This document shows, in pieces, positions 17,746-25,913 of a stretch of DNA of 64,000 bases; position 1 is the first letter of the stretch; the number at the start of each line of letters is the position of its first letter. The DNA is from Cyanobacterium sp. Dongsha4 (GTDB taxonomy: Bacteria > Cyanobacteriota > Cyanobacteriia > Cyanobacteriales > Cyanobacteriaceae). Under the pieces are notes generated by a model that had not been told where the DNA came from, made no database searches, and saw only the letters and a list, made by a program, of their open reading frames with translations. The DNA is taken from NCBI RefSeq assembly GCF_036345015.1, contig NZ_CP084098.1, positions 434,001 through 498,000 on the forward strand, read 5' to 3'. Both the position numbers and the translations under genes were made by a program.

Positions 17746-18087
17746 ATGAGTCAATTAACACTTAATTTAATTCAAGGTTCAGTTTCCTTTAACTTTACCT
17801 CCAGTGCGGCGGAAAATTTACAGACAGAAATTAATAATTTAATGCAAAGTCTTAAAGAAATTGCCTTGCAAAATAAAACGGGAGGTAAACCAACCCCAAA
17901 AACAGCAATGGAGTATCAATATACAGGAGATGTATTTTTAGAACTTTTTTGTAATCCCAATATTTATCCTAGTCCTTTCTCTGCTAAAGTATTAGTCACC
18001 CTCAGAAGCCCTCAAATACGACTTACTAGCGAAGCAGAGTTAACCCGTTTAGTGGAAGACTTAGAGCAGTATTTGCAGACAATTTGA
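17746..18087 (+). CDS. Conserved hypothetical protein (113 aa)
   Basis: Not recognised. The 113-residue product contains alternating strands and helices (LTLNLIQGSVSFNF at the start, RLTSEAELTRLVEDLEQYL near the end), soluble, no signal peptide or membrane segment. It lies 76 bases downstream of the DUF3727 gene in the same direction and may be co-transcribed. The gap contains repeat-type sequence. It converges on the DUF697 GTPase gene. Coding status is supported by length, start, and composition similar to its neighbours. Confidence 0.6.
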   Translation: MSQLTLNLIQGSVSFNFTSSAAENLQTEINNLMQSLKEIALQNKTGGKPTPKTAMEYQYTGDVFLELFCNPNIYPSPFSAKVLVTLRSPQIRLTSEAELTRLVEDLEQYLQTI

Positions 18088-18135
18088 ATAATAAATTTCC
18101 CTTTTTTCTTTTATTTCCTCAATACCGAATATCGC

Positions 18136-19311
18136 TTATTTAAACTTTTTTTTCGCATTATCAAAAGCATCTTTCATAACCTCTTTAATCTGATTTGGAT
18201 CTGGTTTTTTGCCCCCCATTAAATCCCCGAAATAAACACAAGCTCCTTCTCCTAAAGCCCATGTATAAGCACCAGCCCAAGATGCGGCCACCACAGAACC
18301 AAATCCCGGCACAAACTTAATTAACTCTCTACCTATGGCTTGTGCCAAAAATCCTCCTGCGATCGCACTTAAAATACCACCTGCTTGAGAAGCACTGATT
18401 TTCTGTCCATAAAGTTGACCTAATACTCCCACCATCGTCACCTCTAAGGCAGTTAAAACGGGCATCGTCGCAAAAGGTAAAGGCACTGCCGCAACAGTAC
18501 CAGCCATAATGGAAAAGGCTAATATGTAACGTCTGGCAACATCTCGATAAATACTTCCTAATTGAGAGTCCACTGTTTGATCTAATAACTTGTGAATTGT
18601 TTGAGCTTCCGCAGAAGGTAATAATTCTGCCAAAGAATCTCTTAAGGCTTCTAAACCATAAAAAACAGGATTATATTCATCTTGTTCTAAGGTAAAATCA
18701 ATTAAAACAGCTTGATCAAATAATCCTTGAAAAGTATTTTTAATTTCTGTAAATGCCCTTTCTATTTCAGAAAAAGTAGGGGGATAATCGGGGTGATTAG
18801 TATCATAACTAGGGTAAAGTTCATGTAACGATGTAACTACCAGTAAACAGGGAATCTGAGGATATTTTTTCTGGAGATTTTCCGCTACCATTTTAAGGCT
18901 ATCCGTGGCGAAATCGTTAATTTTTACCGTAAGAATTAATATTCTAGCTTTTTTGCTTTCCTGCTCTAATTCAGCCGTTAATTCTTCAATTATGACCTCC
19001 GTACTGTTATTTATGTCCCCTAAACCAACGGTATCAGTAAAAATTAATAGAGGTAAATCTTCCGAAGGATAAGCATAACGCTCGGTGTGTTGAGTATGGG
19101 GGCGAAACCCCTGCCCCACAATTTCCTTTCCTACCCCTGTTAATCCCCTCACAATAGAGCTTTTTCCCGCTTGTGGTTTTCCAATTAAAAGAGCTTCAGT
19201 GGTGGGAAGTTGAGATCGCACCTCTGCTAATATTTTTTTTATTTCTTCTTCATCAACTCGAAATAAATTAAGTGCTTTTTTAGCGGTATCTGTGACAGAA
19301 GGCAGTTTCAT
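18136..19311 (-). CDS. DUF697-type P-loop GTPase
   Basis: A 391-residue GTPase. The G1 loop GKPQAGKSS is near residues 43-51; the G3 region IFTDTVGLGD follows at about 89-98; LLVVTSLHELYP covers a G4-like area without the usual NKxD. The C-terminal half (about 250-360) has several glycine/alanine-rich hydrophobic stretches (YILAFSIMAGTVAAVPLPF, QAGGILSAIAGGFLAQ), matching the DUF697 membrane domain of Era-like GTPases. Membrane location is likely. The function in cyanobacteria is unknown. ATG at 19311. Followed by the convergent 113-residue gene with a 48-base gap. Confidence 0.85.
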   Translation of the reverse strand: MKLPSVTDTAKKALNLFRVDEEEIKKILAEVRSQLPTTEALLIGKPQAGKSSIVRGLTGVGKEIVGQGFRPHTQHTERYAYPSEDLPLLIFTDTVGLGDINNSTEVIIEELTAELEQESKKARILILTVKINDFATDSLKMVAENLQKKYPQIPCLLVVTSLHELYPSYDTNHPDYPPTFSEIERAFTEIKNTFQGLFDQAVLIDFTLEQDEYNPVFYGLEALRDSLAELLPSAEAQTIHKLLDQTVDSQLGSIYRDVARRYILAFSIMAGTVAAVPLPFATMPVLTALEVTMVGVLGQLYGQKISASQAGGILSAIAGGFLAQAIGRELIKFVPGFGSVVAASWAGAYTWALGEGACVYFGDLMGGKKPDPNQIKEVMKDAFDNAKKKFK

Positions 19312-19354
19312 TCTTCTTGGTTAAACAATCTTAAGATTAGATCAAATTAAATCA

Positions 19355-19376
19355 TATATAGCAATCCTAAATCATT
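19355..19376. repeat. Single end of a TATATAGCA-type MITE
   Basis: TATATAGCAATCCTAAATCATT resembles (about 18 of 22 positions) the right terminus of the 35981-36119 element read inwards. No opposite end was found nearby, so this is a fragment or a half element just upstream of the DUF697 GTPase gene. Confidence 0.5.
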
Positions 19377-19451
19377 TCTGAGAATTATCCTCTAAACAAA
19401 ACTAAAAAGGAAAAAAACAACACCCCAGACAACCACAATGATTTTTTACAC

Positions 19452-19475
19452 AAAAAAAGAGGGCTGTTAACCCTC
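19452..19475 (-). terminator. Rho-independent terminator of tRNA-Glu
   Basis: On the minus strand GAGGG, loop TTAACAG, CCCTC, then seven T. It begins 11 bases beyond the tRNA 3' end. Stem of five G/C-rich pairs with a clean T-run, a classical intrinsic terminator. Confidence 0.8.
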
Positions 19476-19485
19476 CTTTACTATA

Positions 19486-19558
19486 TACCCCCAAGGGAAT
19501 TCGAATCCCTGTCGCCTCCGTGAAAGGGAGGTGTCCTAGGCCTCTAGACGATGGGGGC
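19486..19558 (-). tRNA. trnE: tRNA-Glu (anticodon TTC)
   Basis: 73 bases. The acceptor is GCCCCCA paired with TGGGGGT plus discriminator A; the anticodon loop is CTTTCAC, giving TTC; the T-arm contains GGGATTCGAATTCCC. CCA is not encoded. It closely matches the conserved cyanobacterial/chloroplast tRNA-Glu pattern. Besides translation, charged tRNA-Glu supplies the glutamyl group for 5-aminolevulinate synthesis (C5 pathway), an established role in cyanobacteria. Confidence 0.97.
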
Positions 19559-19712
19559 TTGGACTTGTAACGTTTAACTTGCTTTGTTTTCACTCGTTTA
19601 ACGCACATATATTAATATAACGAACCTTTTTTAAAATGTCAACAAAAAAATCAACTTTGCACAAAAATTTTTTTCAATAACCCCAAAACTTAGACAAAAA
19701 GCAAGAGAAAAG

Positions 19713-19833
19713 TAGGTTATATGGGTATTAGGGGTTAGGAGTTATTAATTATCAACTATTTACTTTTGCCCTTTTAACTTTGCCTTTTTCTCCATCACTC
19801 TATAGATGAAAATTTATCCCGAACTCAGGTTAT
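19713..19833 (-). repeat. Dispersed repeat family E, reversed, one end missing
   Basis: Read on the minus strand: ATAACCTGAGTTCGGGATAA (ending at 19833), TATAGAGTGATGG, GGCAAAGTTAAAAGGGCAA, AATAGTTGATAATTAATAAC. These match the 5637-5816 element module by module, but the GAGGTTA end is lost. The 372-base gap from the tRNA to the GH116 start has no other visible content. Confidence 0.65.
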
Positions 19834-19930
19834 TTATTAATTGTCTTTATTTTTTACCCAATAAATGTTATGTCCAACTGGTATTTCTGCTGATAATATT
19901 GATGATTAATGAACACTTAATTAAATAACT

Positions 19931-22339
19931 ATGCTCAAAATCGAACTACCTCAAATTCCTTCCCCCGCATGGCAGTGTGAAATCGGAAAAGAATGGGAAA
20001 AACCCTATACAGTACGCTACGCTAGTAATTTAGATGATGGGGCTAATCATGGTATGCCGTTGGGTGGTTTTGGTGGTGGTTGTGTTGGTAGAGGAGTAAA
20101 TGGTGAATTTAATCTTTGGCACATTGATGGTGGTAATCATATTTATCAGTCTTTACCAGCCTGTCAGTTTAGTGTTTTTGAGCAAGTAGAAGGAGAAACT
20201 CCTCAAGTATATGCCATGAGTACCAATTCCCCGACTGATGGTAGTTTATCAAGTTGGGCTTGGTATCCCCAAGGAAAAGGCACATATTCCGCACTTTATC
20301 CTCGTAGTTGGTTTGACTATCAAGGGGTGTTTAAATCTCGTCTTATCTGTGAGCAGTTTTCCCCTATTTGGGCAGGAAGTTATCAAGAATCTAGTTATCC
20401 TTTGGCTGTGTTTGAGTGGAGTGTGCATAATCCTACTGATAAGGAAATCACTCTGAGTATTATGTTTACATGGCAAAATAGTGTGGGTTGGTTTACCAAT
20501 GCTATTAAGTCTCCTACGGTAAAAGTTAGAGATGATGGTAGTCCTGAGTATGAATATCGACCAAAATGGGGAGATAGCACAGGTAATTTGAATCAGTGGA
20601 TTCAGGATAATTTTAGGGTAGGATGTTTGTTCGATCGCATCCGTATGGAAGAACAACCCCAAGAGGGGGAAGGGCAATGGGCAATTTCTAGCATCACAAA
20701 CCCTAGTTTAGAAGTCTTTTATCATAGTCGTTGGAATCCCAAGGGAGATGGTGCAGATATATGGGATTATTTTGCTATGAATGGCTCTTTACCAGATTAT
20801 CAGGATGAGACGCCCGCCGAACCAGGAGAACAAATTGCGGGGGCAATGGCGATTAGATTTACGGTTAAACCGGGGAAAACGAAAAAAATTCCTTTTATCC
20901 TAGCATGGGACTTTCCCGTAACCGAATTTGCTCAGGGAATCACTTATTATCGCCGTTACACAGATTTTTTTGGTAGAAATGGGCGTAATGCTTGGGCAAT
21001 TGTACGCACAGCATTGAAACACCATGATATGTGGCAAAATCGCATAAAAGAGTGGCAAAAACCAATCCTAGATCAAGTTGATTTACCAGAATGGCTAAAA
21101 ATGGCTTTATTTAACGAATTATATTTGTTGAGTGAAGGGGGAAGTTTATGGACTGCCGCAACGGAAAATGACCCTGTGGGACAATTTGGGGTTTTAGAAT
21201 GTATTGATTATCGTTGGTATGAAAGTTTAGATGTACGTTTATATGGTTCTTTTCCTCTAATTATGATGTGGCCTCGTTTAGATAAATCAATTATGGAGGC
21301 TTTTAGTCGGGCAATTCCTACGGAAGATAAAACCCCTCGTATTATTGGCTATAATCAGGCACAAGCTATCAGGAAAGCAAAAGGAGCAACTCCCCACGAT
21401 TTAGGTGCACCCAATGAGCATCCTTGGGAAAAAAGTAACTATACCAGTTATCAAGATTGTAATTTATGGAAAGATTTGGGCTGTGATTTTGTTTTGCTAG
21501 TTTATCGAGACTATTTATTTACTGGTGGTTTAGATCAAGATTTCTTGTGGGAATGTTGGGATAGTGTAGTGGAAACTCTCCATTATGTGAAAACTTTTGA
21601 TTTAGATGGTGATGGTATCCCCGAAAATTCTGGAGCTCCTGATCAAACTTTTGATGATTGGCGTTTACAAGGTATTAGTGCTTACTGTGGCGGTTTATGG
21701 ATTGCAGGATTAGAAGCGGCTATCGCTATTGGTAAGACGTTGATTGCTAATCCCCCTATGAATCCTCGTTTACAACCTGATGATTACCCTCAAGGAATTA
21801 AAGATGCGATCGCAGTTTTTCAACAATGGTTAACTCAAGCGAGAAGTCTTTATCATGAAACTCTTTGGAACGGGGAATATTACCGCCTTGACAGTGAAAG
21901 TGGTTCGGATGTGGTTATGGCTGACCAACTATGCGGACAGTTTTATGCTCAATTATTAGGATTACCTGATGTTGTGGAATCGAAATATGTAGAATCTACC
22001 CTCAGAAAAGTATATGATGCTTGTTTCTTAAAATTTCATGATGGTAAATTTGGTATTGCTAATGGAGTAAAGCCCGATGGAAAACCAGTTAAAGAAAATG
22101 ACACTCATCCTTTAGAAGTGTGGACAGGTATTAACTATGGTATCGTTGCTTTTATGATTCTCAACGGCATGAAACAAGAAGGATTAAGAGTAGCAGAAAC
22201 TGTAGTTAAACAAGTCTATGAAAATGGGCTACAATTTCGTACCCCTGAAGCCATCACAGCAGTAGGCACATTTCGGGCAAGTCATTATTTAAGAGCAATG
22301 GCAGTATGGGCTATTTACTATAGTCTGGAGAAAAAATAG
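19931..22339 (+). CDS. GH116 beta-glucosidase / glucosylceramidase-like protein
   Basis: A large glycoside hydrolase of 802 residues in the family of human GBA2 (non-lysosomal glucosylceramidase). LGGFGGGCVGRG near residue 46 is the family N-terminal motif. The nucleophile region GVLECIDYRWYESLDVRLYGS places the Glu at residue 423; the acid/base region GAPDQTFDDW starts at about 569, followed by AYCGGLW. Both catalytic neighbourhoods look intact. No signal peptide, so probably cytosolic. Substrates in cyanobacteria (glucosyl lipids or oligosaccharides) are unknown. It stands alone; ATG at 19931. Confidence 0.93.
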   Translation: MLKIELPQIPSPAWQCEIGKEWEKPYTVRYASNLDDGANHGMPLGGFGGGCVGRGVNGEFNLWHIDGGNHIYQSLPACQFSVFEQVEGETPQVYAMSTNSPTDGSLSSWAWYPQGKGTYSALYPRSWFDYQGVFKSRLICEQFSPIWAGSYQESSYPLAVFEWSVHNPTDKEITLSIMFTWQNSVGWFTNAIKSPTVKVRDDGSPEYEYRPKWGDSTGNLNQWIQDNFRVGCLFDRIRMEEQPQEGEGQWAISSITNPSLEVFYHSRWNPKGDGADIWDYFAMNGSLPDYQDETPAEPGEQIAGAMAIRFTVKPGKTKKIPFILAWDFPVTEFAQGITYYRRYTDFFGRNGRNAWAIVRTALKHHDMWQNRIKEWQKPILDQVDLPEWLKMALFNELYLLSEGGSLWTAATENDPVGQFGVLECIDYRWYESLDVRLYGSFPLIMMWPRLDKSIMEAFSRAIPTEDKTPRIIGYNQAQAIRKAKGATPHDLGAPNEHPWEKSNYTSYQDCNLWKDLGCDFVLLVYRDYLFTGGLDQDFLWECWDSVVETLHYVKTFDLDGDGIPENSGAPDQTFDDWRLQGISAYCGGLWIAGLEAAIAIGKTLIANPPMNPRLQPDDYPQGIKDAIAVFQQWLTQARSLYHETLWNGEYYRLDSESGSDVVMADQLCGQFYAQLLGLPDVVESKYVESTLRKVYDACFLKFHDGKFGIANGVKPDGKPVKENDTHPLEVWTGINYGIVAFMILNGMKQEGLRVAETVVKQVYENGLQFRTPEAITAVGTFRASHYLRAMAVWAIYYSLEKK

Positions 22340-22711
22340 CAATTTACGAAAAATAATAATTATTTTTTAAGTCTTTGAGACTGTTTCTTGTTCTCTACTT
22401 TCCTGAACCCACTTTTTCATCAACCTTTACTAAGCTAAGACGCACTTAACTTGCATTTTTCCTTAGTTTTTGAAAATAACTCAAACCCTTATCTTTTCCC
22501 TTTTCCCTATCTTAACCAGACAACTTAAATGTACTCCTAGCTTAATCAATCCTTTATTGCTTCATCGAGTCTGTGAACTACCCACACAGATGCGATCGCT
22601 CTTTATTTTTTTAGTAACGTTAAAATAGAACCTAGGTTAACTATAGTTAACAAAATGAACTGGATTAAACGCCTATAATTAGTTATCAGTATCCCATAAG
22701 GATCTAAGTCT
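22340..22711. other. Intergenic region with overlapping palindromes upstream of the PIN/TRAM gene
   Basis: No gene seen. It contains a HIP1 site (22592 region) and two overlapping perfect palindromes: AACCTAGGTT at 22629-22638 and GTTAACTATAGTTAAC at 22636-22651, about 60 bases upstream of the 22712 start. CACTTTTTCATCAAC at 22410-22424 recurs at 43987 and, with one change, at 60653. Confidence 0.5.
22636..22651. promoter_or_regulatory. Perfect 16-bp palindrome, possible operator
   Basis: GTTAAC-TATA-GTTAAC, its own reverse complement, overlapping a 10-bp palindrome AACCTAGGTT by three bases. Its location 61 bases before the PIN/TRAM start fits a dimeric regulator site; no regulator is known, and AT-rich palindromes can occur by chance. 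Confidence 0.3.
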
Positions 22712-23791
22712 ATGATTGATATAATTATTATTACAATTTTTGTCCTTGCCTTTGGAGGTGTTGGTTTTGACATAGTCGAACTTCTCCCCTCCGAGATTCA
22801 AAATCAGGTATCGAACATCCAAGCCTTAAGATGGTTAGTGGCAGGTTTTGCATCCATTATTGGTTTAGCCATAGGTTTAGTGGCACAAACTACCTACCGT
22901 CGTTTAGAACAAAAAATCCGTCAAACACCGATTGAAGTTATTATCACCAGAGCTATTGGCTTGGCAATGGGTTTATTATTAGCAAACTTATTATTAGCAC
23001 CTATTTTCTTATTGCCTGTTCCAAACAATTTTAGCTTTATAAAACCCATGATTGCGATTTTGGGTAGCGTTATGTTTACCGTTTTAGGAGTATCTTTAGC
23101 CGACACTCACGGACGTACTTTTTTACGTCTGATTAATCCTAACAGTATTGAGTCAATGTTAGTTGCAGAAGGCACATTAACCCCCGTTGCCACAAAAATT
23201 TTAGATACCAGTTGTATCATTGATGGCAGAATACAACAATTATTAGCCACTGGTTTTATTGAAGGTCAAATTTTAGTCCCTCAATTTATTCTCGCTGAAT
23301 TGCAACAACTAGCCGATGCCACTAATGACCAAAAAAGAGTAAGAGGCAGAAGAGGCTTAGATATTCTCAATCAAATGCAGGAAGAATATCCCGATAAAAT
23401 AGTCATCCATCCCGAAGAATATGAAGACGTTACAACTGTGGACGCTAAACTACTTCATTTAGCCCATGATATTAATGCAGTTTTAATCACCAATGATTTT
23501 AACTTGAGTAAAGTTGCAACTTTGCAGAAAATTACCATACTCAATGTTAATGATTTAGCTCAGGCAGTACGCCCAATTTATCTACCTGGCGATTATATAG
23601 ACCTCAAAATTCTTAAACACGGAAAAGAACCCACTCAGGGAATTGGTTACTTAGATGACGGTACAATGGTCGTAGTTGAAGAAGCAAATGGCCATGTGGG
23701 AGAAGAGCTAAGAGTTGTTGTTACTTCAGCTTTACAAACTTCTGCTGGTAGAATGATTTTTGCTAAAACCTACGCTTCTGCTGTTTCCTAA
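22712..23791 (+). CDS. PIN/TRAM-domain membrane protein (YacL-like)
   Basis: A 359-residue protein with four N-terminal hydrophobic segments (about 2-20, 40-60, 85-110, 112-132), then a PIN nuclease-fold domain (about 168-285) and a C-terminal TRAM domain (about 293-352). PIN acidic residues are seen in KILDTSCIIDGR, VDAKLLHLA and LITNDFNL. TRAM is recognised by PGDYIDLKILK and GIGYLDDGTMVVVEEA. Matches YacL of Bacillus in architecture. It may act on RNA at the membrane; substrate unknown. ATG at 22712 with AAGGATC upstream. The promoter region has the palindrome noted separately. Confidence 0.9.
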   Translation: MIDIIIITIFVLAFGGVGFDIVELLPSEIQNQVSNIQALRWLVAGFASIIGLAIGLVAQTTYRRLEQKIRQTPIEVIITRAIGLAMGLLLANLLLAPIFLLPVPNNFSFIKPMIAILGSVMFTVLGVSLADTHGRTFLRLINPNSIESMLVAEGTLTPVATKILDTSCIIDGRIQQLLATGFIEGQILVPQFILAELQQLADATNDQKRVRGRRGLDILNQMQEEYPDKIVIHPEEYEDVTTVDAKLLHLAHDINAVLITNDFNLSKVATLQKITILNVNDLAQAVRPIYLPGDYIDLKILKHGKEPTQGIGYLDDGTMVVVEEANGHVGEELRVVVTSALQTSAGRMIFAKTYASAVS

Positions 23792-23899
23792 TTAATCTCA
23801 TTGGGTAAGTTTTTACTCTGTCTCAACTTTAATCTTGTATAGCTCAAAAAAATGCCTAATTAACCTAAAACCTGATACCTGAAACCCGACACCTGACAC

Positions 23900-24538
23900 C
23901 TAGTTAAAAGCGTCTTTTAAAGCTGTACGGGCCGCTAAGTTACTTCTTGTGGTTGCTAAAATGTCGGCTTCTCTTTGTAGCCTTTCCCCTGTGTTATCTA
24001 TCTCTAGCAGTGCTTGTTGTTCACTCGCTACCCCATAAAGGTTACTAGCAACCCAGTAGGATAATTCTATCGGTTGAGTAGGTAAGTTTTCAGGTAACTC
24101 TATTTTTTGATCTGTTAATTTGGCTGAAAGTTTAACAACATCATGAAGTAAAGTTGTTACTTCCTCGGCTTTTGGATGGAGATTTTCTTGGGGAGGTTGG
24201 TCTTCAAACCATTCTACTAAACCAACTCTATAAGGTTTTTGTCTCACATATTCAAGTAGTCTAAACCTTTGTTGTCCTAGGGTAAGCACTTTCATGCGAT
24301 CGTCTGGTAATCTTTCAAAGTGGATTATCTCAGCACAACATCCTACTTTTGCTATTTCTCCACTAATAGGATCTATCATTAATACTCCAAAACGTCGATC
24401 ATATTCAAGAATTGTATTCATCATCATGCGATAACGAAACTCAAAAATATGTAGAGGTAAAGGGCGCCCCGGAAATAGCACTACTTCAGGGAGGGGAAAT
24501 AATGGTAATTCTCTTACTGCAATGGAGGATGATGCCAT
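23900..24538 (-). CDS. Lon N-terminal-domain protein (LON substrate-binding domain)
   Basis: A 212-residue stand-alone LON substrate-binding domain. LPLFPLPEVVLFPGRPLPLHIFEFRYRMM (residues about 11-39; key residues LFPLPEVVLFPG and HIFE.RYR) is the family start. No ATPase or protease part follows, so it is not Lon itself. Such proteins are common in cyanobacteria and plant plastids, function unclear. The stop codon TAG (23900-23902, complement) is formed inside a dispersed-repeat-type run (GACACCTGACACCTAG). ATG at 24538. Confidence 0.85.
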   Translation of the reverse strand: MASSSIAVRELPLFPLPEVVLFPGRPLPLHIFEFRYRMMMNTILEYDRRFGVLMIDPISGEIAKVGCCAEIIHFERLPDDRMKVLTLGQQRFRLLEYVRQKPYRVGLVEWFEDQPPQENLHPKAEEVTTLLHDVVKLSAKLTDQKIELPENLPTQPIELSYWVASNLYGVASEQQALLEIDNTGERLQREADILATTRSNLAARTALKDAFN

Positions 24539-24663
24539 AATTTTTATTTTTGTAGGTTGTTTCTTATAATTTTACTAATTTTCTTCTTTTTCTTCTGTGG
24601 TTTCTCGTCCAAATTTCCTTAAAAATCAATGAATTTACCCAGTTTATTGGCTATGAATTTAAA
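24539..24663. other. Upstream of the LON-domain gene, no feature seen
   Basis: Promoter space of the leftward LON-domain gene up to the left end of the repeat at 24664. Nothing else recognised. Confidence 0.3.
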
Positions 24664-24865
24664 ATTAACCCGAGTTCAGGATAAATTTGTCTGGTTATGG
24701 TAGCGGATTAAAAAGAGGAATTTAAGACAAAGCAACAGGTAAAGAGTAAAGGGCAATGGGCAAAGTTAAAAGGGCAAGAGGGCAAGGGGCAAAAGTAAAT
24801 TAGTTTCTCCCCAACACCCTGAAACCTAGCCTTATCCGATATTTTTGCATGAAACCGAGGTGTTA
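24664..24865. repeat. Dispersed TIR-like repeat, full copy (family E)
   Basis: Left end TTAACCCGAGTTCAGGATAA at 24664; right end CCTTATCCGATATTTTTGC, then GAAACCGAGGTGTTA ending at 24865. The middle is dominated by GGGCAA units (about 24745-24795). Both ends are shared with 5637-5816 although the middle differs. It ends five bases before the ATG of the 97-residue protein, so it probably carries or displaced that gene's promoter and ribosome site. Confidence 0.75.
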
Positions 24866-24870
24866 AACTA

Positions 24871-25164
24871 ATGAAAGCATACATTAGAGATAATATTCTT
24901 TACATCAATAAAGAGGATATTCCCGAATATCAAAAAGGGAAATCTGTCGTTAGAAATAATTATTTTTGGGCGTTAAAATCTATTAGCGACTATGCACCTT
25001 TTAATGGTGATTGGGAATTTTGTTGTGAAATTTGGATTGCTTTAGGTAGGATGTTGTTATTTTTCTATAATTCTGGTTACTTGGGCGATCGCGAAACCAT
25101 GTTAGAATTTGAGGACGATGTCTTAATCCCTGATGAATTAAGAGCCGTTTCAACAAAATTTTAA
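24871..25164 (+). CDS. Conserved hypothetical protein (97 aa)
   Basis: Not recognised. The 97-residue product is rich in aromatic residues (NYFWALKSISDY, WEFCCEIWIALGRMLLFFYNSGYLG), mixed alpha/beta, with no clear membrane segment or catalytic motif. The gene begins five bases after a dispersed repeat and ends 12 bases before the methyltransferase start, so the two are likely co-transcribed. A HIP1 site lies inside it. Coding status is supported by the tight spacing and neighbour-like composition. Confidence 0.6.
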   Translation: MKAYIRDNILYINKEDIPEYQKGKSVVRNNYFWALKSISDYAPFNGDWEFCCEIWIALGRMLLFFYNSGYLGDRETMLEFEDDVLIPDELRAVSTKF

Positions 25165-25176
25165 GACTTAAACTCC

Positions 25177-25815
25177 ATGGCAACCTTTCTTCGTCCTTTA
25201 AGTTATAAATATCAATGGTTATACGATACAATTTCTCGTCTGGCGGCAATTCCTGTGGGGGGAGAAAAAAAATTTCGTGAATTAGCCTTATTAGATTTAT
25301 CAATAACCAAAGACAGCAAAATATTAGACCTTTGTTGTGGTGCAGGACAAACTACTAAATTTTTGGTCAATTATTCCACTGATGTAACAGGTTTAGATAT
25401 TTCCCCTCTATCCTTAGAAAAAGCAAAAAAAAATGTTCCTCAAGCAAAATATATTGAGGGTTTCGCTCAAAAAATGCCTTTACCGGATCAATACTTTGAT
25501 ATTGTACATACCAGCGTTGCCTTACACGAAATGACGACAGATGAATTAGAGGCAATCTTTGCAGAAGTTTATCGAGTCTTAAAGCCAGAAGGGATATTTA
25601 CTTTTATTGATTTACATAAGCCTCATAATCCTCTATTTATTCCGGGTATTTTTGCTTTTATGTGGTTATTTGAAACCGATACAGCATGGCAGTTATTGAA
25701 GACGGATTTATCGGTTAAATTAATTGATTCTGGATTTAGTATTTTAAAACAAAAATTATATGCAGGAGGCAGTTTACAGGTTATTCAGGCAAAAAAGCCA
25801 TTAATTAAGGGTTGA
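25177..25815 (+). CDS. Class I SAM-dependent methyltransferase (UbiE/MenG-like)
   Basis: A 212-residue methyltransferase. ILDLCCGAGQTTKFLV (about 49-64) is motif I; TGLDISPLSLEKAKKN (about 70-85) is the SAM-ribose region; MPLPDQYFDIVHTSVALHEM (about 101-120) is motif II. The Cys pair in motif I is unusual but tolerated. Overall resembles small quinone or lipid methyltransferases of cyanobacteria; a specific substrate is not assigned. It follows the 97-residue gene by 12 bases. Convergent with psbD. Confidence 0.82.
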   Translation: MATFLRPLSYKYQWLYDTISRLAAIPVGGEKKFRELALLDLSITKDSKILDLCCGAGQTTKFLVNYSTDVTGLDISPLSLEKAKKNVPQAKYIEGFAQKMPLPDQYFDIVHTSVALHEMTTDELEAIFAEVYRVLKPEGIFTFIDLHKPHNPLFIPGIFAFMWLFETDTAWQLLKTDLSVKLIDSGFSILKQKLYAGGSLQVIQAKKPLIKG

Positions 25816-25858
25816 TGAAAAAGTATTTTGATTCAAAAGTTCTGTCATTAATCACCAT

Positions 25859-25884
25859 CAAAAAAGCCCCATAATTGGGGCTTA
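25859..25884 (-). terminator. Terminator of psbD
   Basis: On the minus strand AAGCCCC, loop AATTAT, GGGGCTT followed by T-rich sequence. Located 30 bases beyond the psbD stop codon. The plus-strand side has no T-run, so it serves psbD. Confidence 0.75.
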
Positions 25885-25913
25885 AAACTTCTTATTAGAT
25901 TAATCTTAAGAAA

